From Duganella sp. 1411 (GTDB lineage Bacteria > Pseudomonadota > Gammaproteobacteria > Burkholderiales > Burkholderiaceae_D), in assembly GCF_017833525.1 (NCBI RefSeq), contig NZ_JAFICD010000001.1:2232001-2296000 (forward strand): a DNA stretch of 64,000 bases, in the 5' to 3' direction. This document shows positions 37,360 to 47,582 of this stretch, one piece after another; the stretch's first letter is position 1, and each line of letters begins with the position of its first letter. Made by a program: the position numbers and the translations under genes. The notes beneath the pieces were generated by a model that saw only the letters and a program-made list of their open reading frames with translations, did no database searches and had not been told where the DNA came from.

Positions 37360-38424
37360 TCACCAACCCATAATGGCGCGAACCTGGGGCAGCAAATCGT
37401 TGGCGATATCAACGGTTTGCTCCCTGGTCGGATGCCCGTCATCGGCATCGCCCGGATACGGTTTCGACGCAATGGCATGAACGCGCTTATCCCCCACCCG
37501 CTTCACCGTCTCGGCGATATATTCAACCAGCGCCTCGCGCTTCTCGCCGGTCATCAACCCGCCTTCGGTCAACACGATCTGCGCCTGCGGATGATCCCTC
37601 AACAGGGTTTGCACGAACCGCACATAAGTCCCCACATACCCTTCGCGATCCGGAATCCCCGGATTGAAATCGTTATTCCCGATCGCGCTGAGGATCACGT
37701 CCGGCCGATAATCGCGCTGGTCCCACTGAACCGGCTTATCCCTGTCCGGAATCGCCAAGCGATAATAGTCGGGCAGATTCATTTCATCGGTTTTGTTATC
37801 CCAGGTGCGTATCAAACCCCGCCCGCCGTAGCAGACCAGCTGCACCTGCGCGTGCAAAGAGCGCGCCATCAACATGCCATACGACGACCGCGCGTTCCAC
37901 CACGCCGGCTCCTTCTTCGCGCCCGGCACGCGGTCGATGGCCTCGCCGCAGGTGACGGAATCGCCCAACATCAGCATCTTCCGCCCGGGGAGCACGGGTG
38001 CGGGATTCCATTTACCGTCGGTGTCGAAGCGCAGCAAAGCGGCGGTGCCGTGCCAGGTCTCGGATCGATTGACGATTTCCACTGCATGCTTGCCCGCCGC
38101 CGCGTGGTCGAGCAAGACGACAGTCTGCCTGCCGGCCGCCAACCGCACCTTGCGCGCGACGCCATCGACGATCACGTCAAGATAGCTATTGGTGCCGCTG
38201 GCTTCCGCCTCGACGCTCAGGCGCGTGCCTTCGAAGTTGAGAAAAAAACTAACGCCCGGATAGCCGAAGCGCACTACGCCGTCGGCGTTGATATCGCTTC
38301 GGCCCATCCGGGCGACGTGGGAGTCGGCGGCCGTCATCGACGCCGCCGCGACCAGCGGGGTATGCCCCCATAGCGCGACAAGGATCGCCGCGCAGCCGGT
38401 CAAACGGCCATGGGAGGGCTTCAT
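37360..38424 (-). CDS. CE2-like acetyl esterase (SGNH hydrolase)
   Basis: A 354-residue secreted esterase. After the signal peptide (to about residue 28) there is a beta-rich N-terminal domain (about residues 35-140), then an SGNH domain with the nucleophile S156 in MLGDSVTCG, a Gly block (CYGGRGLIRTW), IGNNDFNPG, and a C-terminal DGHPT His. This two-domain order matches carbohydrate esterase family 2, whose members remove acetyl groups from glucomannan and xylan. It is the last gene of the mannan operon and shares one base with the preceding esterase gene. Confidence 0.82.
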   Translation of the reverse strand: MKPSHGRLTGCAAILVALWGHTPLVAAASMTAADSHVARMGRSDINADGVVRFGYPGVSFFLNFEGTRLSVEAEASGTNSYLDVIVDGVARKVRLAAGRQTVVLLDHAAAGKHAVEIVNRSETWHGTAALLRFDTDGKWNPAPVLPGRKMLMLGDSVTCGEAIDRVPGAKKEPAWWNARSSYGMLMARSLHAQVQLVCYGGRGLIRTWDNKTDEMNLPDYYRLAIPDRDKPVQWDQRDYRPDVILSAIGNNDFNPGIPDREGYVGTYVRFVQTLLRDHPQAQIVLTEGGLMTGEKREALVEYIAETVKRVGDKRVHAIASKPYPGDADDGHPTREQTVDIANDLLPQVRAIMGW

Positions 38425-39170
38425 TACTTCATCAGCTTCTGGATATCCGGCAGCATCGCGTCGGACCAGATCTGGTAACCCTTGGGCGTCGGGTGCAGGA
38501 AGTCGGCCATCACCTCCGGCGACATGTCGCCGTTCTGCAGCAGGAAGCGCGCGCCGTAATCCTTGAACACGATGCTCTTGCCATCGCCCAGCGTCGATAT
38601 CTTGCGGTTCAGCTCAATGATCTGCTGCCGCTTTGGACTCTGTGCCGATTGCTCGTAAGGCAGCACGGCGTTGAGCAGGATCTTCGCGTCCGGGTACAGC
38701 GCGCGCAGCTTCTTGACCACTGCCTGCACACCCTCGAACACGTCGTCCGGGCCGGCGCCACAATGGAAGAAGTTGTTCACGCCGATCGTCAGCACCACCA
38801 GCTTGGGATGCAGTTTGTCGGCATGCCCGTTGTCCAGGCGCCAAAGCACGTTGCCGGTGTGGTCGCCGCCGATACCGAAATTAGCCGCCTTCCAGGAGCC
38901 GAAGGACTTATTCCAGATCTCCTGATTCCAGCCCTCGGTGATCGAATCCCCGACGAACAGCAGATCGACGTTGCCCGCATCGGTGACCGCGACGTCCTCC
39001 TTGAACATCTGATACCAGCGTTCCACCGACATCCACGGGTACTCGATCTTGCGTGGCGCCGGGGTGGTGCTGCACGCGACGGGGCTCACGCCCGCGTCGG
39101 CGTAGCTCGGGGCGCTGCTCAGCGCCAGCAGGCCCGCGGCTACCAGCGCGGAGATCAGGGATTTTTTCAT
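38424..39170 (-). CDS. Secreted SGNH/GDSL-family esterase
   Basis: A 248-residue protein with a signal peptide (MKKSLISALVAAGLLALSSA). The catalytic Ser is in LLFVGDSITEGW, followed by GGDHTGNVLWRL, IGVNNFFHC and the His of DFLHPTPKGY. This resembles the PAF-acetylhydrolase-like branch of SGNH hydrolases and suggests deacetylation of the polysaccharide. ATG 39170 was chosen because AAAGGA precedes it; an upstream ATG at 39188 overlaps the GH2 stop. Confidence 0.82.
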   Translation of the reverse strand: MKKSLISALVAAGLLALSSAPSYADAGVSPVACSTTPAPRKIEYPWMSVERWYQMFKEDVAVTDAGNVDLLFVGDSITEGWNQEIWNKSFGSWKAANFGIGGDHTGNVLWRLDNGHADKLHPKLVVLTIGVNNFFHCGAGPDDVFEGVQAVVKKLRALYPDAKILLNAVLPYEQSAQSPKRQQIIELNRKISTLGDGKSIVFKDYGARFLLQNGDMSPEVMADFLHPTPKGYQIWSDAMLPDIQKLMK

Positions 39171-39184
39171 CTTGATAGTTCCTT

Positions 39185-42100
39185 TCATTGTGCGCTTACC
39201 CGCAGCGATTGCGGCGCCACGTTCCAGCCACGCAGATCCAGGCGCACGGCGCCCTGGCTCTTGAAGGTGGCGGTCACGGTGCGGCTCTCGCCGGGCATCA
39301 ACGCGACGTAGTTATCCGAGAAATACACCGGCAGTATCCGCTCGCCGTCCGCATTTAACAAGGTCAGTTTTCCGCCGAGCGCCGGCGCTTCACCGCCGTT
39401 GCGGATTGTAACCTCCAATTGCCGCTCGCCCGGCGTGGCGGCGCTGGTCCAACGGGTAGCCAGCTCCAGGGGCACGGTCGCCAATTGGTTCAAGCCCTGT
39501 TGGCCGGCGAGCGTGCTGCTTGGCCAGTAGACGTTCTGCGACAACAGCTTGCCGTCGGCCGCCTTGAGCGCCAATTTGAGCACGATCAGTTTTTCCCGCT
39601 CCAGCAAACCGGCGATGCCGGCGTCGATCGGTTCCGATGTGCTCACCGGCGCCACCGTCACCGGCTGGTCGCCGCTTGCCAGCAACTTGCCCTTGACGTC
39701 ATAGGCGGCGTACGACAACGTGACGCCGTTCAAAGCCGCTGGCGGATTGTTGATCACCATGAGCTGGTAATCGGGCAGGTTCATTTGCACGTGGACCGGC
39801 TCCGCCGCGCTCTTCACGCCATAGAAGGCGCCGTGCGTATCGTAGTCATGGCTCAGGATCTGCCACATGGTGCTCGGCCAGGCCGGCTGCGTCATCCACA
39901 GCATGCGGCCGCTATGCTGGCGCCACAGGCCAGCGTTCATGCCTTCGAAGATGGCGCGATGGCTTTCATAGTTCAACAACTGCGCCTTGCGTTCGAAGTC
40001 CGCCAGCGTATCGGGCGCGCCGTAGCCGGCCGCCATCGCCGTATTGAAGGTTTTGACGCTGCCGTTGCCGTCCGGGTGCCAGTCGTGGTACGTGACGGTA
40101 TCGCTCAGCGGCCACTGGTCGGTCGATGGCACCGCCGCCTTGATCGCCTCCATCGTCGGGAACGACGGCGTGCCCACCTCCACCGAGAAGCCTTTGGCGT
40201 GCTCGGTGAAGTAGCTCGCCGGCGTCTGATAGTTATAGGGACCGCTGTTCTGCAGATTGATGCGGTTGGAGCTGCCGCTGTACCAGCGGGTGCCGTCGAG
40301 CTGGTAGATCATCGCCTCCAGCGCCTCGTTCAGCACCGGTTGCGGCACGCCCTCGTTACGACCGAACCACATGATCACTGACGGATGATTGCGATAGCGT
40401 TTGACGACATCGCGCGCGTTGTCCATGAACAGATTGACGTCCTGCGGCTCCAGATTGTAATCCTGGGTCGACGCCCAGAAGTCGTTCAATACCATCAGGC
40501 CGTATTCATCGGCCAGCTCGAAGAAGCTATCTTCGGTGTTCTGCCCCACCCAGTTGCGGATGATGTTGACATTGGCGTCGCGGTGCAGCCGGAAGTAAGG
40601 CTCCAGCCGTTCGCGGTCGATGCGCTTGCGCCAGTCCTCCGTGCCCCAGTTGCCGCCGCGCGCGGCGATGCGCACGCCGTTGACCTTGATGACCAGGAAA
40701 GGACTGAGCGTGGTTTCCTCCAGCGGTCGGATGGCGGCGGTGCCGTCGGCCTCCGGCCGCAAGCCGGTGGCCCAGTTGTTATCCGAGAGCTTACGAATCG
40801 ACTGGTGGCGACCATCGGTGATGCGCACGCCCAGCTCCCGCCCCTTGGTGAAGTCGGCTTCCACGCGGCGCAGATGGCCGCTCTGGTCGACCAGCGACAG
40901 TTCGTAGGTCACGGCGCGCACGCCGAAACGGGTGCTGGCCTGGTCCGACAGCTGCGCGCCCTGCAGCACCTCGAGCTTGAGCTCATGCAGATCCGGCGCG
41001 CCGTAGCCGTTGGGCCACCACAGCTTGGGATTCTTCAGCTTGAGCGCGGCGAAATCGGCCGGGATGAAGCGCACACTTTGCTCACCCGGCGCCAGGCTGA
41101 CGGTTTTACTGACCTGGATCGGCTTCATGCCGCCGTCGCGGCGCGAGATAGTGGCGCGCACGGTGACGCGTTGCGCCGACTTGGACAGGTTCGCGACCGG
41201 CACTTCGATGCTGACGTCGGCCACGCTGTTGTCCGCTTGCGGCAGTGCCGTGATGACCTGGGCGTCGCCCAGCTTGAAGTCGCGCGTGGCGTGCAGCACC
41301 ACGTCCTGCCACAAGCCGGTGTTGCGGTCGCGGACCGACGGAATCCAGTCCCAGCCCTCGGAGGCGATGAAGGTCGGGCCGTCCTGCGCCAGCGTGCCGC
41401 CGTTTTCGCCGGCACCCGCGGTGATCGATTCTTCCTGCGGGATGCCGGGATGCGGCGGCGGCGACACCTTGACGGCGATGACATTCTCGCCCTTGAGCTT
41501 CAGGTAAGGACTAAGGTCGAAGGTGCCGCGTACGAATGCGCCCTTCATGCCGCCCAGTTTGCGGCCATTGATCCAAACCTCGGCCTCGTAGTTCACCCCC
41601 TTGAAGGTGACGAACAGATGCTGCCCCTGTTTGAAAGCGGCCGGCGTCTGGAACAGCGTCCGATACCAGTAATCCTGCTTGTTCAGCGACTCGGGAATGG
41701 CCATGTTATTCAAGCCAAAGTCGGGATCGGGGTAGACGCCGCGATCGACCAGCGTGGTCAGCACCGTGCCCGGCGTGGTGGTTTGATACCAGCCGGCGGT
41801 GTCGAAGCCGGCGGACGATATCTGCTGCGCCTTGGCGCTGACCTGGGGCGCGGCCTGCAGCTTCCACGACTTAAGCGTCCACAGATTAGCGTCGCTCTGC
41901 ACCAGCGCGGGACCGCTGTAGGCCGGCTTGGCTTTCGGCTCCTGTAACGGCGAGCCGGATTTCGGCAAGGTCCACGGATCCTGCGGCGCGAGCTGGCCGT
42001 ACATCTGGCGCACCTGTATCGGCCACGACGGGCTACCGGATTCGAAATTGATCAGCGCATCGTTCGGCTGCGCCGCCGCCATCGCACGCACCGCGTCTTC

Positions 42101-42664
42101 ATCCAGCGCGGTGGCGGCGACGGTGAAGCCGGCGATGCGTCCGGCGTAGCCCGTTGCCGCCTTGCTGCGCGGCCCCAGGGAAATCTGGGCACCAGCATCT
42201 GCGGCCGGTATCAGCGCCTCGGCCTTCAGCACCGCGTCCTGGCGGGCGACGACGCTGCCGTTGGCGTACAGCGTGACCTGCTTGCCGTCATAACCGGCCG
42301 CCAGATGCACCCAGGCGTTCGGCGCCAGCTTAAGCGGCGAAACCACTTCCAGGCCATAGCCGCAGAAACCGACCGCGCCATCCACGCTGCACAGGAACCA
42401 ACCAGGTCCCGCCTGCGCGCCCGCGACGCCGGCGATCAGCGTGCGGCCGGGAGCCGGTTCCGACGGTTTGAACCAGCCGCTCAAGCCGAATGGTTGCACC
42501 CTGCCCGTCACGGCCGACGCGAAAATGTCGGCCTGCTTGACCTTCTTGAGCAAGCCATCGCTGGCGGCCGGGAATTCGGCGTTATACGGTCCCCACTGGT
42601 CGCCGGCCTGGGCGCCGGACCACATCATCGCGGCCAACGCCGCCACAGTCATCGTGTGCTTCAT
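39185..42664 (-). CDS. GH2-family glycoside hydrolase, beta-mannosidase candidate, with N-terminal LamG-like domain
   Basis: An 1159-residue secreted enzyme. The signal peptide ends near AQAGD. Residues about 45-200 form a laminin-G/concanavalin-like domain (WVHLAAGYDGKQVTLYANGS). The GH2 sugar-binding and immunoglobulin-like domains follow, then the TIM barrel with acid/base E771 in WFGRNEG and nucleophile E829 in FSVEVGTPSFPT. Context favours beta-mannosidase; some GH2 relatives are exo-beta-glucosaminidases, so specificity is uncertain. It lies between the GH27 and SGNH genes in one operon. Confidence 0.8.
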   Translation of the reverse strand: MKHTMTVAALAAMMWSGAQAGDQWGPYNAEFPAASDGLLKKVKQADIFASAVTGRVQPFGLSGWFKPSEPAPGRTLIAGVAGAQAGPGWFLCSVDGAVGFCGYGLEVVSPLKLAPNAWVHLAAGYDGKQVTLYANGSVVARQDAVLKAEALIPAADAGAQISLGPRSKAATGYAGRIAGFTVAATALDEDAVRAMAAAQPNDALINFESGSPSWPIQVRQMYGQLAPQDPWTLPKSGSPLQEPKAKPAYSGPALVQSDANLWTLKSWKLQAAPQVSAKAQQISSAGFDTAGWYQTTTPGTVLTTLVDRGVYPDPDFGLNNMAIPESLNKQDYWYRTLFQTPAAFKQGQHLFVTFKGVNYEAEVWINGRKLGGMKGAFVRGTFDLSPYLKLKGENVIAVKVSPPPHPGIPQEESITAGAGENGGTLAQDGPTFIASEGWDWIPSVRDRNTGLWQDVVLHATRDFKLGDAQVITALPQADNSVADVSIEVPVANLSKSAQRVTVRATISRRDGGMKPIQVSKTVSLAPGEQSVRFIPADFAALKLKNPKLWWPNGYGAPDLHELKLEVLQGAQLSDQASTRFGVRAVTYELSLVDQSGHLRRVEADFTKGRELGVRITDGRHQSIRKLSDNNWATGLRPEADGTAAIRPLEETTLSPFLVIKVNGVRIAARGGNWGTEDWRKRIDRERLEPYFRLHRDANVNIIRNWVGQNTEDSFFELADEYGLMVLNDFWASTQDYNLEPQDVNLFMDNARDVVKRYRNHPSVIMWFGRNEGVPQPVLNEALEAMIYQLDGTRWYSGSSNRINLQNSGPYNYQTPASYFTEHAKGFSVEVGTPSFPTMEAIKAAVPSTDQWPLSDTVTYHDWHPDGNGSVKTFNTAMAAGYGAPDTLADFERKAQLLNYESHRAIFEGMNAGLWRQHSGRMLWMTQPAWPSTMWQILSHDYDTHGAFYGVKSAAEPVHVQMNLPDYQLMVINNPPAALNGVTLSYAAYDVKGKLLASGDQPVTVAPVSTSEPIDAGIAGLLEREKLIVLKLALKAADGKLLSQNVYWPSSTLAGQQGLNQLATVPLELATRWTSAATPGERQLEVTIRNGGEAPALGGKLTLLNADGERILPVYFSDNYVALMPGESRTVTATFKSQGAVRLDLRGWNVAPQSLRVSAQ

Positions 42665-42665
42665 C

Positions 42666-43880
42666 TCAGCTCCGGGCCTTCAAACGCAGAACGATCGCGC
42701 CATGCGGGGCGAGTTTGCTCTCCAGTTTTTTGCTGGTGTCGCCGGTCTTGCCGGTCCAGGCGTCGGTCCAGGTGTACACCGTCTTCGTGGTGTCGAGTAC
42801 GCGCTTGCTCATATCGTCGTTGACACGGTGGTTGGTCCACTGATAGCTGACCGGCATGGCCTGCTCGCTGCGATTAAGTATCATCACCGCCCACTCGCCC
42901 TTATCGAGCGGCTTGGCCCAATACTCCAACCGGCCGGCCTGCATGAATCGCCACGCCTGGATTCCCAGCTTGTCCTGGTTGATCGCGATGACTTCCTTGT
43001 TGGTCAGGATGCGTTTGGTGGCGTCCGACATCTTGCGCACGTCGTTACCCAGGATCAGGGGAGACGCCAGCATCGCCCACGCGGCGAAGTGCGAGCGGTC
43101 CTCGTCCTCGGTCAGGCCCCTGCCCACTTCGAGCATGTCCATGTCGTTCCAGTGTCCCGGGCCGGAATGCACACGCAGGCCCGCCTGCTTGTCGAGGATC
43201 TGTAGCACGCCCCATCTCGAGTACGAGGCCTCGCTGAATTCGCAGTCGAAGCAAAGATAGATGTCGCCGGTGGTGCGCCACGAGTGGCCGACATCCTTGG
43301 CCCATTCCCAAGGCTTGCTGTCGCCCCATTCGCACATGCTGAACAACATCGGCCGGCCGGCGGCACGGATCGCGTCACGCATGGTGGTGTAGGCGCCGAC
43401 CGGGTTCAAGCCCTTGGTGTCGCACCAGTCGTACTTGATGTAGTCGATGCCCCAGGCGGCGTAGGTCTGCGCGTCCTGGTATTCGTGGCCCCGGCTGCCG
43501 GGATGGCCGCCGCACGTGGTGGCGCCGGCATCCGAATAAATGCCGATCTTGAGACCCTTGCCATGGACGTAATCGGCCAGCGCCTTCATCCCGGACGGAA
43601 AGCGCTCCGGGTCTGCCTGGATCACGCCCTTCTCGTCACGCTTGCCGTGCCAGCAGTCGTCGATGTTGACGTACTCGTAGCCGGCGTCTTTCAGGCCGTT
43701 CTTGACCATCGCGTCGGCGGTGTCGCGGATCAGCTTTTCGTTGATGTCGCAGGCGAAGGTGTTCCAGCTGTTCCACCCCATCTGCGGCGTGGCGGCCAGT
43801 CCGTCGAACTTCTGGGCGTGGGCGTTGAAAGCGACGGTACAGGCGGACAGCGCCAGCATATTCAGCATCGAACGTTTCAT
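42666..43880 (-). CDS. Alpha-galactosidase, GH27
   Basis: A 404-residue secreted enzyme (signal peptide to about residue 22). The GH27 start TPQMGWNSWNTFACDINEKL is followed by YVNIDDCWHGKRDEKG. The nucleophile is D151 in YIKYDWCDT and the acid/base D248 in HWNDMDMLEVG. A C-terminal beta-sandwich follows. It would remove alpha-1,6-galactose branches from galactomannan before mannanase and mannosidase act. One base separates it from the GH2 gene. Confidence 0.96.
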   Translation of the reverse strand: MKRSMLNMLALSACTVAFNAHAQKFDGLAATPQMGWNSWNTFACDINEKLIRDTADAMVKNGLKDAGYEYVNIDDCWHGKRDEKGVIQADPERFPSGMKALADYVHGKGLKIGIYSDAGATTCGGHPGSRGHEYQDAQTYAAWGIDYIKYDWCDTKGLNPVGAYTTMRDAIRAAGRPMLFSMCEWGDSKPWEWAKDVGHSWRTTGDIYLCFDCEFSEASYSRWGVLQILDKQAGLRVHSGPGHWNDMDMLEVGRGLTEDEDRSHFAAWAMLASPLILGNDVRKMSDATKRILTNKEVIAINQDKLGIQAWRFMQAGRLEYWAKPLDKGEWAVMILNRSEQAMPVSYQWTNHRVNDDMSKRVLDTTKTVYTWTDAWTGKTGDTSKKLESKLAPHGAIVLRLKARS

Positions 43881-43890
43881 GGACGGCCCC

Positions 43891-45222
43891 TTAACGTTTG
43901 ATGGAATTGAGTTTGTCGGCGTATTCCTTGATCAGCTTGAGCGAGCTGGCGTCCGAATCGAACACCGAATACAGGCCTTGCTCCTCCTGCGGCGGATCGC
44001 CGACGAAATCGTTACCCGGCTTCCACCAGTAATCGGCGTTGGCCGCGCGTCCGGCGCCGCCCCATGCCCAGAAATTAAAGCCGGCGATAGGGTCGCCCTT
44101 CTTGGCGCCGCCGTAGACGAAGTCGAACACCTCGCGATAGAAGCGGTCGCGGATGGTGGTGCCGGCCTTGATGCTGAAGGATGCGCCGTCACGATCCAGG
44201 CCGAATTCCTCCAGCACGATAGGCTTGTCCAGCTTTTTGGCCAGCTCGATGTGCGAAGTCAGATAATTACGGCTTTTGGCGATGGCGCCGTCCCACGAAC
44301 CGGTTGGATCCTGGGAGTCGAACCAGCCCCAGTTCTTAGGCCACAGGTGATAGGTCAGGTAATCGATATGCTTGGTGCGGTGCGCATCGAGGTACAGCTG
44401 GGCGTCCTGGGCGGAGCCGGCCAGGCCTTCGCTGCCAGTGCTGACCATGTGGTTCTTGTCCAGGCTATGGATATAGCCGGCGACTTCATCGACCCACTTG
44501 ATGTAGGCTTTTTTCTCCTCCGGCGTGGCGTTGCCGTTGCCCGGACGCGGCTCGTTTGCCAGCTGCCACGACATCAAGCTTGGATCTTCCGCGTACGGCT
44601 TGCCGGTGATGGTGTTGACGCGCTTGACGATCTTCTGGATCACGTTGCGGTACTCTTTTTGCGCCGCCCCGTTGACGTAGAAGCGCGCGTTCTTCTTCAT
44701 GAAGTCGTCGTAGTCCTTGGTCACGTTCGGGTCCAGCGCCGGCGTGCCTTCGAACCAGTTCAGGTACTGCGTCATGCCGCCAGACCACTGCCAGAAGTTG
44801 TTCAGGTAAAGCACCACGGTCATGTCGCGCTTGGCCGCTTCGGCCATCAGGAAATCCAGGCCGACCAGCAGGTTCTCATCGTATTCGCCCGGCTTGGCGG
44901 TGGTCGCCGGGCTGACGGCGCTTTTCATCTCGGTCTTCTCGGAGACGGCCAGCACGCGCAGGTTGTTGATGCCGATCGCGCGCATGCTATCGAGTTCCTT
45001 GAGCAAGCGCGCGCGCTCGCCCACGCCGCTCGGCGCGCCAAGATAGCCGCCGTACCAGAAATTGGCGCCGACGATGTAGTAGGCCTGGCCCTTGCGCGCG
45101 AAGTGCGTCTTCTTGGCGGTGACGAAATTACCCTTGCCGGAGCTCGCGCCGTCCGCCGCGGAGACCACGCCGCAAGCACCGATCATCAGCGCGGCCGCGC
45201 AGAATTTGTACAGTTGTTTCAT
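43891..45222 (-). CDS. Endo-beta-1,4-mannanase, GH5 (GH5_7-like)
   Basis: A 443-residue secreted enzyme (signal peptide to about residue 22). YYIVGANFWYGGYLGAPSGV and INNLRVLAVSE are typical of mannanases. The acid/base is E224 in WQLANEPRPG and the nucleophile E339 in PIVLEEFGLDRDG. It cuts the mannan backbone internally. The gene lies 25 nt after the GH3 gene in the operon. Confidence 0.92.
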   Translation of the reverse strand: MKQLYKFCAAALMIGACGVVSAADGASSGKGNFVTAKKTHFARKGQAYYIVGANFWYGGYLGAPSGVGERARLLKELDSMRAIGINNLRVLAVSEKTEMKSAVSPATTAKPGEYDENLLVGLDFLMAEAAKRDMTVVLYLNNFWQWSGGMTQYLNWFEGTPALDPNVTKDYDDFMKKNARFYVNGAAQKEYRNVIQKIVKRVNTITGKPYAEDPSLMSWQLANEPRPGNGNATPEEKKAYIKWVDEVAGYIHSLDKNHMVSTGSEGLAGSAQDAQLYLDAHRTKHIDYLTYHLWPKNWGWFDSQDPTGSWDGAIAKSRNYLTSHIELAKKLDKPIVLEEFGLDRDGASFSIKAGTTIRDRFYREVFDFVYGGAKKGDPIAGFNFWAWGGAGRAANADYWWKPGNDFVGDPPQEEQGLYSVFDSDASSLKLIKEYADKLNSIKR

Positions 45223-45247
45223 GTCTCGTCTTTCTTTTTATGGATGA

Positions 45248-47554
45248 TTACTTGGTTGGCTGGCCGGCGACATTCAACGTCTGCTTCGGCAGCTGCACGG
45301 TGATGCTGGTGGCCTTGGCGTCGCCGGCGTCGTGCGCCAGCAATACCTTGTACCCGCCCTGCGCGACGCGCCAGGTCTTGGATTTGCTGTCGTACATGGA
45401 CAGCAGGCGCGGATCCACCGTCAGGCTGACTTCCTTGCTTTCGCCCGGCGCCAGTTCGACCTTGTCCCAGCCGGCCAAGCGCTTCGGCGCCTCCCATTTG
45501 GCGCCGACCGGCGCCACGTACACCTGCGGCACATCCTTGCCCTTGACGGCGCCGGTGTTGGTGACCTTGAAGCTCAGTTGCAGCTTGCCGCCCTTCTGGC
45601 TCGCGGCCAGGCCGGAGTACGAGAACTGCGTGTACGACAAGCCGTGACCGAACGGGAACAGCGGCTTGAGGCCTTTCAGATCGAACCACTTGTAGCCGAC
45701 CGCCGCGCCTTCGTGATAGTTGACAGTGAAACGCTGCTTCTCGTTCTTCGGATCGCCGTCGAGCTTTGGACGCGGCAACTGGCTTTCGGACACCGGGAAA
45801 GTGGTTGGCAGGTGCCCGGACGGATTGACTTCGCCGAACAGCACGCGGGCGATCGCCTCTCCGCCGCCGCTGCCGGCGTACCAGGCCTGCACCACGGCCG
45901 CGCTCTGGTCCACCCAAGGCATCAGCACCGGACCGGAGGTCTCCAGCACCACCACGGTTTTCGGGTTGGCCTTGGCGACGGCGCCGATCAGGGCGTCCTG
46001 ATTGCCGGGCAGCGCCAGCGACACGGCGTCGAGCGCCTCGCCCACCCACTGCTGGGCGAAGACGACGACGACGTCGGCGTCGGCCGCTTCCTTCGCGGCG
46101 GCGGCAGGATCTGCGCCGTCGTTATAGACAACCTTGGCGCCGCCGGCGCGCGCCTTGATCGCCTTCAGCGGCGACGACGGGTGGTACACCACCGGGCCGG
46201 GCCAGATCGTCGGCTCGATGCCAGGCACCGGATTGCCGCCGATCGGATACACCAGCGACGAGCCGCCGCCGGCCAGCACGCCGACATCCGAATGCGCGCC
46301 GATGACAACGATTTTTTTGGCGCCGGCCTTCAGCGGCAGCACGCTGCCGGTGTTCTTCAGCAGGACGATGCCCTCTTCCGCGTCGGCCTGGCTGACCAGC
46401 TTGTGCGCGTCGTAGTCGATCGCGCCGCCCTCCTTGACCGGATTGTCGACCACGCCCTTGTCGAACATGGCGTGCAGGATGCGGAACACCATGTTGTCGA
46501 GGCGCGCCTGCGGCACGTGGCCGTTTTCGACCGCCTCCTCCAGCGCGCCGCCGAAGTACGCCGACTTGTCGAACTCCCAGCCGGAGTGCTGATCGAGGCC
46601 GCCGTTGGCCGCTTCGACGGTGCTGTGCACGGCGCCCCAGTCGGACATCACATAGCCCTTGAAGCCCCAGTCCTTCTTCAGCACCTGGTTGAGCAGGTAG
46701 TCGTTTTCGCAGGCGTAGACGCCGTTCAAGCGGTTGTACGAGCACATGACCGAGCCGGGATTGGCCTGCTCCAGCAGGATCTGGAACGCCAGCAGGTCGG
46801 ACATGCGGTTGCTGGCGTCGTCCAGGCGGGCGTCGAGCACGAAGCGGCCGGTTTCCTGATCGTTGACGGCGAAGTGCTTCATCGTCGCGATCAGATTGTT
46901 CGACTGGATACCCTTGACCTGTTGCGCCACCATGGTGCCGGCCAGCAGTGGATCTTCGCCGGCGTATTCGAAGTTGCGGCCGTTGCGCGGCTCGCGCAGC
47001 AGATTGACGCCACCGGCCAGCATCACGTTGAAGCCGGAGGCGCGCGCCTCCTTGCCGATCATGGCGCCGCCCTGGTAGGCCAGATCGCGGTTCCAGGTGG
47101 CGGTGGTGGCCAGGCCGGAAGGCAGCGAGGTGCGCTCGCGCGGCGTTTTACTCAATTGCGTGGCCACGCCCAGGCCGGCGTCCGTTTCAAACAGCGCCGG
47201 CAGGCCCAGTCGCGGCACGCCGGGGATGTAACCGGCCGAAAACGGCAGCGCGGCCGGATGCTTCTTGGTCTTGTTGGCGAAGTCGGCGCCGAAGTGGCCC
47301 AGCACCCAGCCCAGTTTCTCCTGTTGCGTCATGGCGTCCAGCGCCAGCTTGGCGCGCTTGTCGGCGCTCAGCGATTTGTCCAGCCACGGCTTGGATGCCG
47401 GTTCGGCCGGTTCCGCGGTCGCCGCTTCGGCGGCGTAGGCCGGCAGCGCGGTGGCGACCGTGACGATGGTGGCGGTGGCCAGCGCCGCCGCCACCGCCAG
47501 CGCGATGGCCAGCGGACGCAGATTCAGTTCGGAATTCTTCAGTTCGGAATTCAT
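45248..47554 (-). CDS. bglX: Beta-glucosidase, GH3
   Basis: A 768-residue secreted enzyme from ATG 47554 (the longer frame begins at TTG). It has a long hydrophobic leader, the GH3 N-terminal barrel with the nucleophile Asp in GYVMSDWGAVHSTVEAANGG, the KHFAVNDQETGR motif, an alpha/beta sandwich domain (VLLKNTGSVLPLK), and a C-terminal fibronectin-III-like domain. In this setting it probably removes terminal beta-linked glucose from glucomanno-oligosaccharides. The gene symbol reflects family resemblance only. Confidence 0.92.
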   Translation of the reverse strand: MNSELKNSELNLRPLAIALAVAAALATATIVTVATALPAYAAEAATAEPAEPASKPWLDKSLSADKRAKLALDAMTQQEKLGWVLGHFGADFANKTKKHPAALPFSAGYIPGVPRLGLPALFETDAGLGVATQLSKTPRERTSLPSGLATTATWNRDLAYQGGAMIGKEARASGFNVMLAGGVNLLREPRNGRNFEYAGEDPLLAGTMVAQQVKGIQSNNLIATMKHFAVNDQETGRFVLDARLDDASNRMSDLLAFQILLEQANPGSVMCSYNRLNGVYACENDYLLNQVLKKDWGFKGYVMSDWGAVHSTVEAANGGLDQHSGWEFDKSAYFGGALEEAVENGHVPQARLDNMVFRILHAMFDKGVVDNPVKEGGAIDYDAHKLVSQADAEEGIVLLKNTGSVLPLKAGAKKIVVIGAHSDVGVLAGGGSSLVYPIGGNPVPGIEPTIWPGPVVYHPSSPLKAIKARAGGAKVVYNDGADPAAAAKEAADADVVVVFAQQWVGEALDAVSLALPGNQDALIGAVAKANPKTVVVLETSGPVLMPWVDQSAAVVQAWYAGSGGGEAIARVLFGEVNPSGHLPTTFPVSESQLPRPKLDGDPKNEKQRFTVNYHEGAAVGYKWFDLKGLKPLFPFGHGLSYTQFSYSGLAASQKGGKLQLSFKVTNTGAVKGKDVPQVYVAPVGAKWEAPKRLAGWDKVELAPGESKEVSLTVDPRLLSMYDSKSKTWRVAQGGYKVLLAHDAGDAKATSITVQLPKQTLNVAGQPTK

Positions 47555-47582
47555 ATGTCTCTCTTTATTATTGGAGGTCAAA

